Origin: Bryobacterales bacterium
GTDB taxonomy: Bacteria > Acidobacteriota > Terriglobia > Bryobacterales > Bryobacteraceae
NCBI GenBank assembly: GCA_003139735.1
Contig: PLGA01000402.1
Location: 5,347-11,676 of the forward strand
Reading direction: 5' to 3'
DNA length: 6,330 bases
Below the pieces are notes generated by a model that saw only the letters and a program-made list of their open reading frames with translations, had not been told where the DNA came from and made no database searches. The position numbers and the translations under genes were made by a program. Below, in pieces: positions 1 through 5,771 of this stretch (position 1 is the first letter of the stretch; each line of letters begins with the position of its first letter).

Positions 1-206
1 GTATCCCGCACCTCCGCCGCGAGGTCCTCAAGCTGCTGGTTGCGAGCGGCTGCGATGCTGCCGGTCATCTCCCGCAAGCGCGGAAACCGCCGGGCGTAGT
101 CTTCGAGCACGGCCCCCAGGGTGGTCCCGGCGGGCAGTTCGGCCTCTTCCGAGGGCCGTCCCACCAACTCCTTCAAGACGCCGAAAAACAACACTCGTGC
201 ACGCAT
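1..206 (-). CDS. moaD: MoaD-like molybdopterin synthase small subunit, N-terminal part (cut by window edge)
   Basis: Reading leftward from an ATG at 206-204, an open frame of 68 codons runs off the window. The protein starts MRARVLFFGVLKELVG, has ELPAGTTLGAVL at residues 23-34 and SIAAARNQQLEDL at 50-62. This matches the MoaD/ThiS beta-grasp pattern: a first strand with a (F/Y)FxxL(K/R)E motif, the LPxGxTxxxLL turn, then the VNxE-type strand. MoaD normally has about 80 residues and ends in Gly-Gly, which is thiocarboxylated and donates sulfur to precursor Z with MoaE to form molybdopterin in the cytoplasm. That C-terminus lies outside the window, so activity cannot be confirmed, and a MoaD-MoaE fusion is possible. 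No clear Shine-Dalgarno sequence precedes the ATG. The gene is divergent from the thioesterase, with 74 bases between the starts. MoaD is preferred over ThiS because of the N-terminal pattern and the length of the helical segment. Confidence 0.82.
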   Translation of the reverse strand, partial: MRARVLFFGVLKELVGRPSEEAELPAGTTLGAVLEDYARRFPRLREMTGSIAAARNQQLEDLAAEVRD

Positions 207-222
207 GCCGGACTGTAGCACC

Positions 223-228
223 AGTCTA
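223..228 (-). promoter_or_regulatory. possible -10 box for moaD
   Basis: On the minus strand this reads TAGACT preceded by TGT, which resembles an extended -10 (TGnTAnnnT). A start point about seven bases downstream would leave a leader of roughly ten bases before the moaD ATG at 206. No convincing -35 element is visible. This is inference from a short match. Confidence 0.2.
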
Positions 229-264
229 ACAGACGGGTTCGGCCGCCCCCCCGTTGCGCCGGGC

Positions 265-270
265 TACAAT
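265..270 (+). promoter_or_regulatory. -10 box TACAAT for the thioesterase gene, possibly giving a leaderless mRNA
   Basis: TACAAT matches the sigma-70 consensus TATAAT at five of six positions and ends ten bases before the ATG at 281. Transcription would then start at about 276-278, leaving almost no leader. In agreement, no Shine-Dalgarno sequence precedes the ATG. The -35 region is poor, and the spacer contains a run of seven C (246-252). Confidence 0.4.
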
Positions 271-280
271 ACTTCTACCC

Positions 281-685
281 ATGAAACCCACCGCCGAAAG
301 CCGTTTGCGCGTGCGCTACGCCGAGACCGACCGCATGGGCGTGGTCTATTACGCCAATTACCTGGTCTGGATGGAAGTGGGGCGCGTGGAGCTTTGCAAG
401 TCGCTAGGCTTCAACTACCGCGACATGGAAGACCAGGACGGCGTTCTGCTGGCGGTGGCCGAATCGTATTGCCGCTACCGCGCGCCGGCGCGCTTCGACG
501 ACGAAGTGATCGTCAAGACCTGGGTGGACGAGGCCAACGCCCGCATCGCGGTTTTCGCGTACGAAATCCGGCTGGCGGAATCGGGCCGGGTGCTGGCCAC
601 GGGGCACACGCGGCACGTTTTCGTCAACCAGCGGATGGAACGTACGCGGCTGCCGCAAAAGTATCACGCCATGTTCGGTTTGTGA
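281..685 (+). CDS. acyl-CoA thioesterase, YbgC/4-hydroxybenzoyl-CoA thioesterase family (hotdog fold)
   Basis: The product is a 134-residue cytoplasmic protein, the usual size for a single hotdog domain that works as a dimer or tetramer and hydrolyses acyl-CoA thioesters. The family signature is clear: RVRYAETDRMGVVYYANYL at residues 10-28. Asp17 sits at the position of the catalytic aspartate of 4-hydroxybenzoyl-CoA thioesterases, followed by GVVYYANY and the helix VWMEVGRVELCKSLG (29-43). The middle strand has the pattern YRAPARFDDEVIVKTWV (66-82). The start at 281 is preferred to an in-frame TTG at 254, because the -10 box lies between them and the nine residues that the TTG would add are not family-like. 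Substrate is not predictable: YbgC (Tol-Pal linked), FadM and archaeal or aromatic forms share these motifs, and no tol-pal genes are adjacent. The gene stands alone, divergent from moaD. Confidence 0.9.
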   Translation: MKPTAESRLRVRYAETDRMGVVYYANYLVWMEVGRVELCKSLGFNYRDMEDQDGVLLAVAESYCRYRAPARFDDEVIVKTWVDEANARIAVFAYEIRLAESGRVLATGHTRHVFVNQRMERTRLPQKYHAMFGL

Positions 686-705
686 GCGGCGGGGGCTGGT
701 GGACG

Positions 706-746
706 ACCGCTCTCTTACGTTCGCGGTTCTGCTTCAGGGACATCGC
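706..746 (+). repeat. intergenic dispersed repeat, copy 1
   Basis: This 41-base element begins 20 bases after the thioesterase stop codon. It shares a perfect 21-base block (706-726, core CTCTTACGTTCGCGG) and a perfect 14-base block (733-746, TTCAGGGACATCGC) with copy 2 at 1445-1488. Between the blocks lie one substitution and a 3-base length difference. The first block can fold as ACCGC/GCGGT around a 12-base loop. Both copies have the same orientation and lie just downstream of a stop codon. No open frame is conserved as a gene, so this looks like a REP-like or MITE-like noncoding element. Confidence 0.75.
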
Positions 747-936
747 TGCCGGTTCGGCGCCAAGCCAAGGCTGCTTTCTCCACGGGATGACCGGCATCGC
801 TGATGTCATAGGCTGCCAAGCCTTCCGACAAGGACCGCGCCTCATACAGGCGGTCGCCGCGCCAAGCCAGCGTGTGGGGAAACACAAAGACGAGAGGCCA
901 GTATAGGATAGGAATGTGGGCGGCAAATAATAGCAA
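715..936 (-). pseudogene. doubtful minus-strand reading frame, possible gene remnant
   Basis: An open frame of 73 codons starts at a TTG (936) and ends inside repeat copy 1, which supplies its last residues (EPRT, then TAA). The N-terminal part is hydrophobic (LLFAAHIPILYWPLVFVF), and the sequence LAWR occurs twice, as TLAWRGDR and ALAWRRTG, because of an 11-base direct repeat (757-767 and 859-869). I do not recognise a family. There is no ATG and no Shine-Dalgarno sequence, and the frame is closed by a stop shortly upstream. The right end overlaps the presumed promoter region of trmO. It could be a decayed gene end or simple chance. Apart from this and the repeat, I see nothing else in the 686-957 gap. 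Confidence 0.15.
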
Positions 937-946
937 AGGAACGGAG
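926..946 (+). promoter_or_regulatory. trmO: candidate -10 box and ribosome binding site for trmO
   Basis: AATAAT at 926-931 matches the -10 consensus at five of six positions in a locally AT-rich stretch. GGAG at 943-946 is a Shine-Dalgarno sequence eleven bases before the ATG at 958, which favours that start over the in-frame ATG at 967. No -35 box is recognisable. Confidence 0.35.
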
Positions 947-957
947 ACGGGTTCTCT

Positions 958-1413
958 ATGCTGTCAATGGAGCCAATCGGATATGTAAGAAGCCCTTACC
1001 GGGATACTGGCGAGATTCCGAAGGGATTAGGCGCCAAACACGATGCGGAAGGCGTTCTTGAGATACGGGCGGAGTTTGAGCCTGGCCTCACGGATATTGA
1101 AGGCTTTTCTCACCTGTTCGTCATTTGGGCATTCGATCGGCCCGAAGGATTCAGCCTGGTGGGAGCGCCGCCGACCGACGATCGGCCGCACGGCGTATTC
1201 GCGACCCGCTCGCCGCGGCGTCCGAATCCGATTGGGTTAACTGTGGTGGAGTTGCTCTACCGCGAAGGGCCGGTACTCCACGTTCGCGGCATCGACATGC
1301 TGGAAGGGACCCCGATTCTGGACATCAAGCCCTATCTCTCAAGCGTTCCGCCGGAACGGCTGCGACGCGGGTGGCTGGCGGAAGCCGAAGCGCGTACCGG
1401 AGTGGAACCTTAG
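958..1413 (+). CDS. trmO: TrmO/TsaA-family tRNA (t6A37) N6-methyltransferase, single-domain form
   Basis: The product has 151 residues and belongs to the UPF0066/TsaA family. In E. coli, TrmO uses S-adenosylmethionine to methylate N6-threonylcarbamoyladenosine at position 37 of threonine tRNA, which tunes decoding. Signatures seen here: MEPIGYVRSPY at residues 4-14, GFSHLFVIWAFD at 49-60, the family hallmark FATRSPRRPNPIGLT at 81-95, and GTPILDIKPYL at 117-127. The protein ends soon after this last motif. It therefore lacks the C-terminal extension of the ~235-residue E. coli enzyme and corresponds to the short single-domain forms found in many bacteria and archaea. Whether short forms modify the same tRNA is not certain. 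It is a monocistronic gene between two gaps that each carry the same repeat. Confidence 0.9.
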   Translation: MLSMEPIGYVRSPYRDTGEIPKGLGAKHDAEGVLEIRAEFEPGLTDIEGFSHLFVIWAFDRPEGFSLVGAPPTDDRPHGVFATRSPRRPNPIGLTVVELLYREGPVLHVRGIDMLEGTPILDIKPYLSSVPPERLRRGWLAEAEARTGVEP

Positions 1414-1444
1414 CATGTTGGAACGGGGGAACGGGCGACTGGCA

Positions 1445-1488
1445 ACCGCTCTCTTACGTTCGCGGCTCTGCAAATTCAGGGACATCGC
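1445..1488 (+). repeat. intergenic dispersed repeat, copy 2
   Basis: This 44-base element begins 31 bases after the trmO stop codon, in the same orientation as copy 1 (706-746). It carries the same 21-base and 14-base blocks, with one T-to-C change and three extra A residues (1472-1474) between them. The homology does not clearly extend beyond these edges. Confidence 0.75.
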
Positions 1489-1503
1489 GCCGAGGCGGGC
1501 GCG
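1486..1503 (+). terminator. GC-rich hairpin at the end of repeat copy 2, possible weak terminator of trmO
   Basis: CGCGCC (1486-1491) pairs perfectly with GGCGCG (1498-1503) around a 6-base loop. It lies 72 bases past the trmO stop. There is no following T run, so an intrinsic terminator is only a guess. Confidence 0.25.
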
Positions 1504-1662
1504 GGCCGGAGGACCACAACTGGATGCTTCGAGCAACAGTTCCCGGAAGGGCCGGCGCCGCGGCGCTCCTGGGCAACGGTCGCTGCGCGCGGATTGAAAA
1601 CAAGGGCGTTACTTGCGCCGGCGGCGCGGCGGCGGCGGAAGCCAAGGCAGCGGCTTGTCGAG

Positions 1663-1671
1663 TGGTATCAT
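1663..1671 (+). promoter_or_regulatory. extended -10 promoter candidate for the NHL-AKR-regulator operon
   Basis: TGGTATCAT fits the extended -10 form TGnTATAAT with one mismatch. The sequence after it is AT-richer than the surroundings. Transcription would start near 1678, giving a leader of about 105 bases before the ATG at 1783. No good -35 is seen at the usual spacing, which is tolerated by extended -10 promoters. Confidence 0.38.
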
Positions 1672-1727
1672 AGCTGCTTAAACCCCGTATTTTTGCGCTA
1701 TTACGAAGGCGCGCGGCGAACCTTTCG

Positions 1728-1748
1728 GCGAGCCGGAGTTTGGCTCGC
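1728..1748 (+). promoter_or_regulatory. perfect 7-bp hairpin in the presumed 5' leader of the NHL protein mRNA
   Basis: GCGAGCC (1728-1734) and GGCTCGC (1742-1748) are exact reverse complements around the loop GGAGTTT. The loop contains a Shine-Dalgarno-like GGAG. The hairpin ends 34 bases before the ATG. It could be a structural or regulatory leader element, but it matches no riboswitch class I know. Confidence 0.35.
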
Positions 1749-1782
1749 GGGAATCCACTTTCCGGGGATTGGAATTATAAAC

Positions 1783-4700
1783 ATGTTACAGGCGGTTGGA
1801 AGGCTCTACCGAAGCGGATTGGTCCTGTTGGCCTGCTGCGCGGTGGCAACGGCGCAGCAATATGTAATCTCCACCATCGCGGGCGCGGCGCCGCTCTCGC
1901 CTCCGAACTCGCCTCCCGCAGCCATGAGCGCCTCCGTCGGGCAACCGGCGCGCGTCACTACGGACTCCGCCGGCAACCTCTATTTCAGCAGTTTGAATTC
2001 GGTGTTCAAGGTGAATACAGCCGGCGTGCTCACCTTGGTAGCGGGGACCACCCACGCGGGCTTTTCCGGCGACGGCGGGCTGGCGGTAAACGCCCAATTG
2101 AACTCGCCCCAGGGTCTGGCCGTGGATTCGAACGGCAACCTCTACATCGCCGACTCGGTCAACAATCGAGTGCGCGTGGTTGCCTTGGGCACGGGCATCA
2201 TCAACACCTTCGCCGGGAACGGCCAGACCGGAGAGTCGCTGCCGGCCCAGCCGACCAGCCTTCCCTCGCCGATCTACGGTGACGGCGGGCCGCCCACGCA
2301 GGCGTACCTGCACTTACCCTCGGGAGTGGCGGTGGACATATTGGGCAACGTTTACATCGCGGATACCAGCCACAACCGCGTTTGCGAGGTGTACACGACC
2401 GGATTATTGAGCGGGATCATCACCACCATCGCGGGCGACTCCTTCGCGGGGTACGGGGGCGATGTGGGGTACCCCGGCAACCCTGGATACCCAGGCATCG
2501 CGCCGCCTTACCCCATCAACGCCCAAGCCATCCTGGCGGAATTCCGCCAGCCCGAGGACGTGGCGGTGGATTCGACGTTCCACATCTATATCGCCGATAC
2601 GGGCAACAATTTGATCCGCGAGGTGTGGCCCGGCGGGAGCATCAACTATGTTGTGGGCAATCCCTATCCTCCCGGCACCGTGAGTACCCCGTACTACGGC
2701 GACGGCGGCCTGGCGATCCAGGCAGGACTGGTCAATCCGTTCAGCGTGGCGGTGGATTCGTCCGGCAACATCTATGAAGCGGAGCCCGATCCGATGGGCG
2801 CGCGCGTCCGGGAGGTCTCCGTTTCGACGAACGGCACCACGTTGAACGGCAAGTTGTTGTGCCCGGCGACGGGTACGTGCATCAACTCGATTGCGGGCAA
2901 CCGCCCGAACGGCTACGGCGGGGATAGCGGAGCCGCCTCGGCCTCGACGTTGAACATGGCCACGGGCGTCGCCGCGGACGCCTTCGGCAACCTGTACATC
3001 GCGGATTCTCTTAACGCGAGAGTCCGGAAGATCCCCTCGGTGAACGGCGCCAGTCCGCAAATCAACACGGTGGCGGGTGGCGGAGTATACAGTTTCTCGG
3101 GCGACGGCGGGCCCGCGAATGGCGCGTTGATGAACGTTCCGGAAGGGGTCGCGCTGGGCGCGGACGGGAGCGTTTACTTCGCGGATTCGGCCAACAACCG
3201 GGTGCGGCGGGTGGCCCCAAGCGGCGTGATCTCAACCATCGCCGGCAACGGTACGGCGGGATTCAGCGGCGACAACGGCAGCGGTCCCGCGGCGCAATTG
3301 AGCACGCCCGAGGGCGTAGCGGTGGATGCGCTGGGGAACGTGTATATCGCGGATAGCGGCAACAACCGGGTGCGCAAGGTGACGCCGGCGGGCGCGATAT
3401 CCACCTTCGCCGGAACCGGTACGGCGGGGTCCTCGGGAGATGGCGGGCCGGCCGCCAGCGCGGCATTGAGCACGCCTTTCGGGCTGACTCTGGATGCGGC
3501 CGGGAATCTGTATATCACGGAGTTCAGCGGCGACCGGGTCCGCAAGATTGCCGCCGTCAATGGCGCGATCTCAGGCAGCAGCACGATTTCAACGGTGGCG
3601 GGCAATGGCGTCGGGGGGTACAGCGGCGACGGCTCGCAGGCCGTCAACGCGGAATTGAACGGTCCGAAAGCGGTGGCCGTGGATGCGGCGGGGGATATCT
3701 ACATCGCGGATGCGGCCAATAACGCCGTGCGCCTGGTTACGACCGCCACTGGCAAGATCTCCACGGCGGTGGGCACCGGGGCGGCGGGGTTCACGGGAGA
3801 CCTAGGGCTGGCGACCGCTGCCCAGGTGACCGACCCGACCGGCCTGGCGCTGGACTCGGCGGGCAACCTTTACATCGCCGACGGAAGCACGCGCGTGCGG
3901 AAGGTGTACGCCGACGGGATCATCGTTACCATCGCCGGCAACGGCAGCCGTGGGTTTTCGGGCGACGGCGGCGTCGCGACGAGCGCCGAGTTGAGCGGGC
4001 CCAGCGGACTCGCGGTGAACGCCTCGGGCGGCCTGTACGTGACGGACTCCGCGAACAACGCCATCCGCTTGCTGACGCCTCTGGCCGCCGCTCTCTCCAT
4101 TGCCGCCGTAACCAACAGCGCCAGCAATCTTACCGGGCCCATCGCGCCGGGCGAGGTAGTGACCATCTACGGCTCCGGCCTGGGACCGGCCCAACTGGCG
4201 CAGATGCAGATCGATCCGGTGTACAACCGGGTCAGCGACAGCCTGGCGGGGACCAGCGTCCTGTTCAACGGAATGCCGGCGCCCATGGTCTACGCATGGA
4301 ACACCCAGGTAGCGGCGGTGGTTCCTTATGAGGTCAGCGGGCCGGCGGTGCAGGTGTTGGTCGAATACCAGGGCCAGACGACGGCGCCGGTATCGGTCCC
4401 GGTGGCGGCGGCGGCGCCCGCGCTGTTCACCTATAACTACTCCGGGACGGGAGCGGCGGTCGCGCTGAACCAGGACGGCACGCTGAACGGGTCCGGGAAC
4501 GCGGCGGCGATCGGGAGCGACGTCACTTTATACGAGACTGGCGAGGGTCAGACAAATCCCGCGGGGACCGACGGGCTGCTGGGTTCGGCCACGCCGCCGG
4601 CGCCGGTGCTGCCGGTGACCGTGACCATCGGCGGGCAGCCTGCCGGGGTGGTATCTTACGGTGGGATACCGGGCGCGGTGGCGGGCGTAATGCAGATCGT

Positions 4701-4809
4701 CGCGAAGGTCCCGAGCGGGATTGCGCCTGGGAATGCCGCGGTGGTGGTGACGGTCGGCGCCGCCCAAACGCAGTCGGGCGTGACTCTGGCAGTCGGGGCT
4801 CTCAGATGA
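1783..4809 (+). CDS. secreted NHL-repeat beta-propeller protein with C-terminal TIGR03437 (Solibacter-type) domain
   Basis: The product is a 1008-residue exported protein of unknown function. Residues 1-24 are a signal peptide: Arg7 and Arg10, a hydrophobic core (LVLLACCAVA) and an ATA site before Gln25. A lipoprotein reading through Cys18 is less likely because Arg10 is so close. Twelve NHL-type repeats follow (P/A-x-G-V-A-V-D-x-x-G-N-L-Y-I-A-D-x-x-N-N-R-V-R-x-V), beginning near residues 55, 109, 179, 257, 319, 393, 453, 509, 565, 628, 685 and 740. Most are preceded by the linker TIAGNGxxGFSGDGG. Such repeats form beta-propeller blades used for binding proteins, sugars or metals. Residues ~770-1003 match the TIGR03437 domain, whose NSASNLTGPIAPGEVVTIYG start resembles an IPT/TIG-like strand pattern. 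The ATG at 1783 is chosen over a TTG at 1594 because the signal peptide begins there; only a weak GGA at 1771-1773 precedes it. The stop overlaps the next gene by four bases. Confidence 0.85.
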   Translation: MLQAVGRLYRSGLVLLACCAVATAQQYVISTIAGAAPLSPPNSPPAAMSASVGQPARVTTDSAGNLYFSSLNSVFKVNTAGVLTLVAGTTHAGFSGDGGLAVNAQLNSPQGLAVDSNGNLYIADSVNNRVRVVALGTGIINTFAGNGQTGESLPAQPTSLPSPIYGDGGPPTQAYLHLPSGVAVDILGNVYIADTSHNRVCEVYTTGLLSGIITTIAGDSFAGYGGDVGYPGNPGYPGIAPPYPINAQAILAEFRQPEDVAVDSTFHIYIADTGNNLIREVWPGGSINYVVGNPYPPGTVSTPYYGDGGLAIQAGLVNPFSVAVDSSGNIYEAEPDPMGARVREVSVSTNGTTLNGKLLCPATGTCINSIAGNRPNGYGGDSGAASASTLNMATGVAADAFGNLYIADSLNARVRKIPSVNGASPQINTVAGGGVYSFSGDGGPANGALMNVPEGVALGADGSVYFADSANNRVRRVAPSGVISTIAGNGTAGFSGDNGSGPAAQLSTPEGVAVDALGNVYIADSGNNRVRKVTPAGAISTFAGTGTAGSSGDGGPAASAALSTPFGLTLDAAGNLYITEFSGDRVRKIAAVNGAISGSSTISTVAGNGVGGYSGDGSQAVNAELNGPKAVAVDAAGDIYIADAANNAVRLVTTATGKISTAVGTGAAGFTGDLGLATAAQVTDPTGLALDSAGNLYIADGSTRVRKVYADGIIVTIAGNGSRGFSGDGGVATSAELSGPSGLAVNASGGLYVTDSANNAIRLLTPLAAALSIAAVTNSASNLTGPIAPGEVVTIYGSGLGPAQLAQMQIDPVYNRVSDSLAGTSVLFNGMPAPMVYAWNTQVAAVVPYEVSGPAVQVLVEYQGQTTAPVSVPVAAAAPALFTYNYSGTGAAVALNQDGTLNGSGNAAAIGSDVTLYETGEGQTNPAGTDGLLGSATPPAPVLPVTVTIGGQPAGVVSYGGIPGAVAGVMQIVAKVPSGIAPGNAAVVVTVGAAQTQSGVTLAVGALR
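1864..4074 (+). repeat. coding tandem array of twelve NHL repeat units
   Basis: Within the NHL gene, units of DNA encoding the same motif recur. Spacing between repeat starts is irregular at first (54, 70, 78, 62, 74, 60 residues) and becomes near-regular at 55-63 residues from the seventh repeat on. The short phrase GGCGACGGCGGG recurs in many units. The early units carry inserts, including a Tyr-Pro-Gly-rich loop (residues 230-244) and a loop with Cys360 and Cys366. Confidence 0.8.
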
Positions 4810-5771
4810 ACTATCGCAAACTAGGCAGAACGAACTTCCAAATTTCCGAGATTGGCTACGGCGCCTGGGGCATCGGCGGCGTACAGTGGCTCGGCGGGAC
4901 CGACGACGAGTCGCTCACGGCGCTGCGGCGCGCCATCGAATTGGGCGTGAATTTCATCGATACGGCGCTGGCTTACGGCGACGGCCATAGCGAGCGATTG
5001 GTAGGACAGGTGGTCCGCGATGCGGGCCGCAGGATCTACGTCGCGACCAAGGTACCGCCGAAGAACCAGTTATGGCCCGCCCGCAAGGGCATTGGCATCG
5101 AGAGCGTGTTTCCGTACGACTACATTGTCCGGTGCGCGGAAGACAGCTTGCGGAACCTGAAGCTGGACGCCATCGACCTGCTGCAATTGCACGTCTGGAA
5201 CCCCGAGTGGATCGGCCGCGAGGAGTGGCGCCGGGCGTTCGAGGACCTGAAGCGCGGGGGCAAGATACGCGCCGCCGGCCTTTCGCTGAACGATCACGAT
5301 CCGGATTCGGGCATCGAAGCCATCCGGACTGGGCTTATCGACGGCGTGCAGGCGATCTACAACATTTTCGACCAAGGCGCGGCGAAGAATCTATTTCCGC
5401 TGTGCATCGAGGAGAACATCGGCGTGCTGGCCCGCGTGCCGCTGGACGAAGGCGGGCTGACGGGGAAGATCGACGCGAACACGAAGTTCCCAACGGGGGA
5501 TTTCCGCGAGTTTTATTTCAGGGGCGGGCGCAAACGGCAGGTGGCGGAACACGTGGCGGCGTTGCGGCGGGACTTGAGCGATGGCGAGGACCTAGCGGAG
5601 ACCGCGCTGCGATTCTGCATTTCGCACCCCGCGGTTTCGTCGGTGATTCCCGGCATGCGCACGGTGCGCCACGCGGAATCGAACACGGCGCTGTCCGCCC
5701 AAGGTCCGCTGCCCGAGGAGACTCTGGCGGTTCTCAAACGGCATGCCTGGGACAGGAACTTCTACGACTAA
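4806..5771 (+). CDS. aldo/keto reductase family oxidoreductase
   Basis: The product has 321 residues, the normal length for a soluble (beta/alpha)8-barrel aldo/keto reductase that reduces carbonyls with NAD(P)H. It starts MNYRKLGRTNFQISEIGYG, typical of the family. The catalytic tetrad is complete: Asp52 (NFIDTA), Tyr57 (AYGDGHSE), Lys82 (VATKV) and His129 (LLQLHVW). The cofactor-binding end is present as SSVIPGMRTVRHAESN (278-293). The phrase VLARVPLDEGGLTGK (207-221) is common in a bacterial subgroup without a fixed substrate, so substrate cannot be named. Its ATG overlaps the NHL gene's TGA as ATGA, which suggests translational coupling. A weak GGGG at 4795-4798 may serve as ribosome binding site. 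No signal peptide is seen, so it acts in the cytoplasm although its upstream partner is exported. Confidence 0.92.
   Translation: MNYRKLGRTNFQISEIGYGAWGIGGVQWLGGTDDESLTALRRAIELGVNFIDTALAYGDGHSERLVGQVVRDAGRRIYVATKVPPKNQLWPARKGIGIESVFPYDYIVRCAEDSLRNLKLDAIDLLQLHVWNPEWIGREEWRRAFEDLKRGGKIRAAGLSLNDHDPDSGIEAIRTGLIDGVQAIYNIFDQGAAKNLFPLCIEENIGVLARVPLDEGGLTGKIDANTKFPTGDFREFYFRGGRKRQVAEHVAALRRDLSDGEDLAETALRFCISHPAVSSVIPGMRTVRHAESNTALSAQGPLPEETLAVLKRHAWDRNFYD

Larger units (their letters stand above)
1414..1782 (+). other. 369-base gap between trmO and the NHL protein gene
   Basis: This gap holds repeat copy 2 (1445-1488), a GC hairpin (1486-1503), a perfect 12-base palindrome GCGCCGCGGCGC (1555-1566) and a very GC-rich run near 1615-1640. 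It then turns AT-richer, with a promoter candidate (1663-1671) and a leader hairpin (1728-1748). Open frames crossing it on either strand show no family motif and low-complexity Ala/Arg/Pro composition, so I assign no gene. The frame of the NHL gene stays open back to a TTG at 1594, but those extra 63 codons precede a clear signal peptide and are judged noncoding. Confidence 0.6.

Noticed and set aside
121..906. Long plus-strand frame over the moaD and thioesterase genes
   Set aside because: It is an out-of-frame shadow with low-complexity Arg/Gly/Ala composition, and it overlaps two genes with clear family motifs.
1555..1566. Perfect 12-base palindrome GCGCCGCGGCGC
   Set aside because: It lies in a very GC-rich stretch where such palindromes arise easily; there is no T run and no second copy to support a function.
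1125..1673. Plus-strand frame across the end of trmO and the following gap
   Set aside because: It overlaps the conserved TrmO motifs in another frame, and its end is made of the intergenic repeat and GC-rich sequence.
1594..1782. N-terminal extension of the NHL protein from a TTG start
   Set aside because: The 63 extra codons show no motif and would bury a clear signal peptide that starts at the ATG at 1783; the promoter candidate also lies inside this stretch.
2404..3060. Long minus-strand frame inside the NHL gene
   Set aside because: It is a mirror of the high-GC repeated coding sequence; its Arg/Val/Ala-rich product matches no family, while the plus strand is clearly coding.
1864..4074. 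CRISPR-like reading of the regularly spaced repeats
   Set aside because: The repeats are in frame, imperfect and encode NHL motifs; the intervals are coding, not unique spacers.
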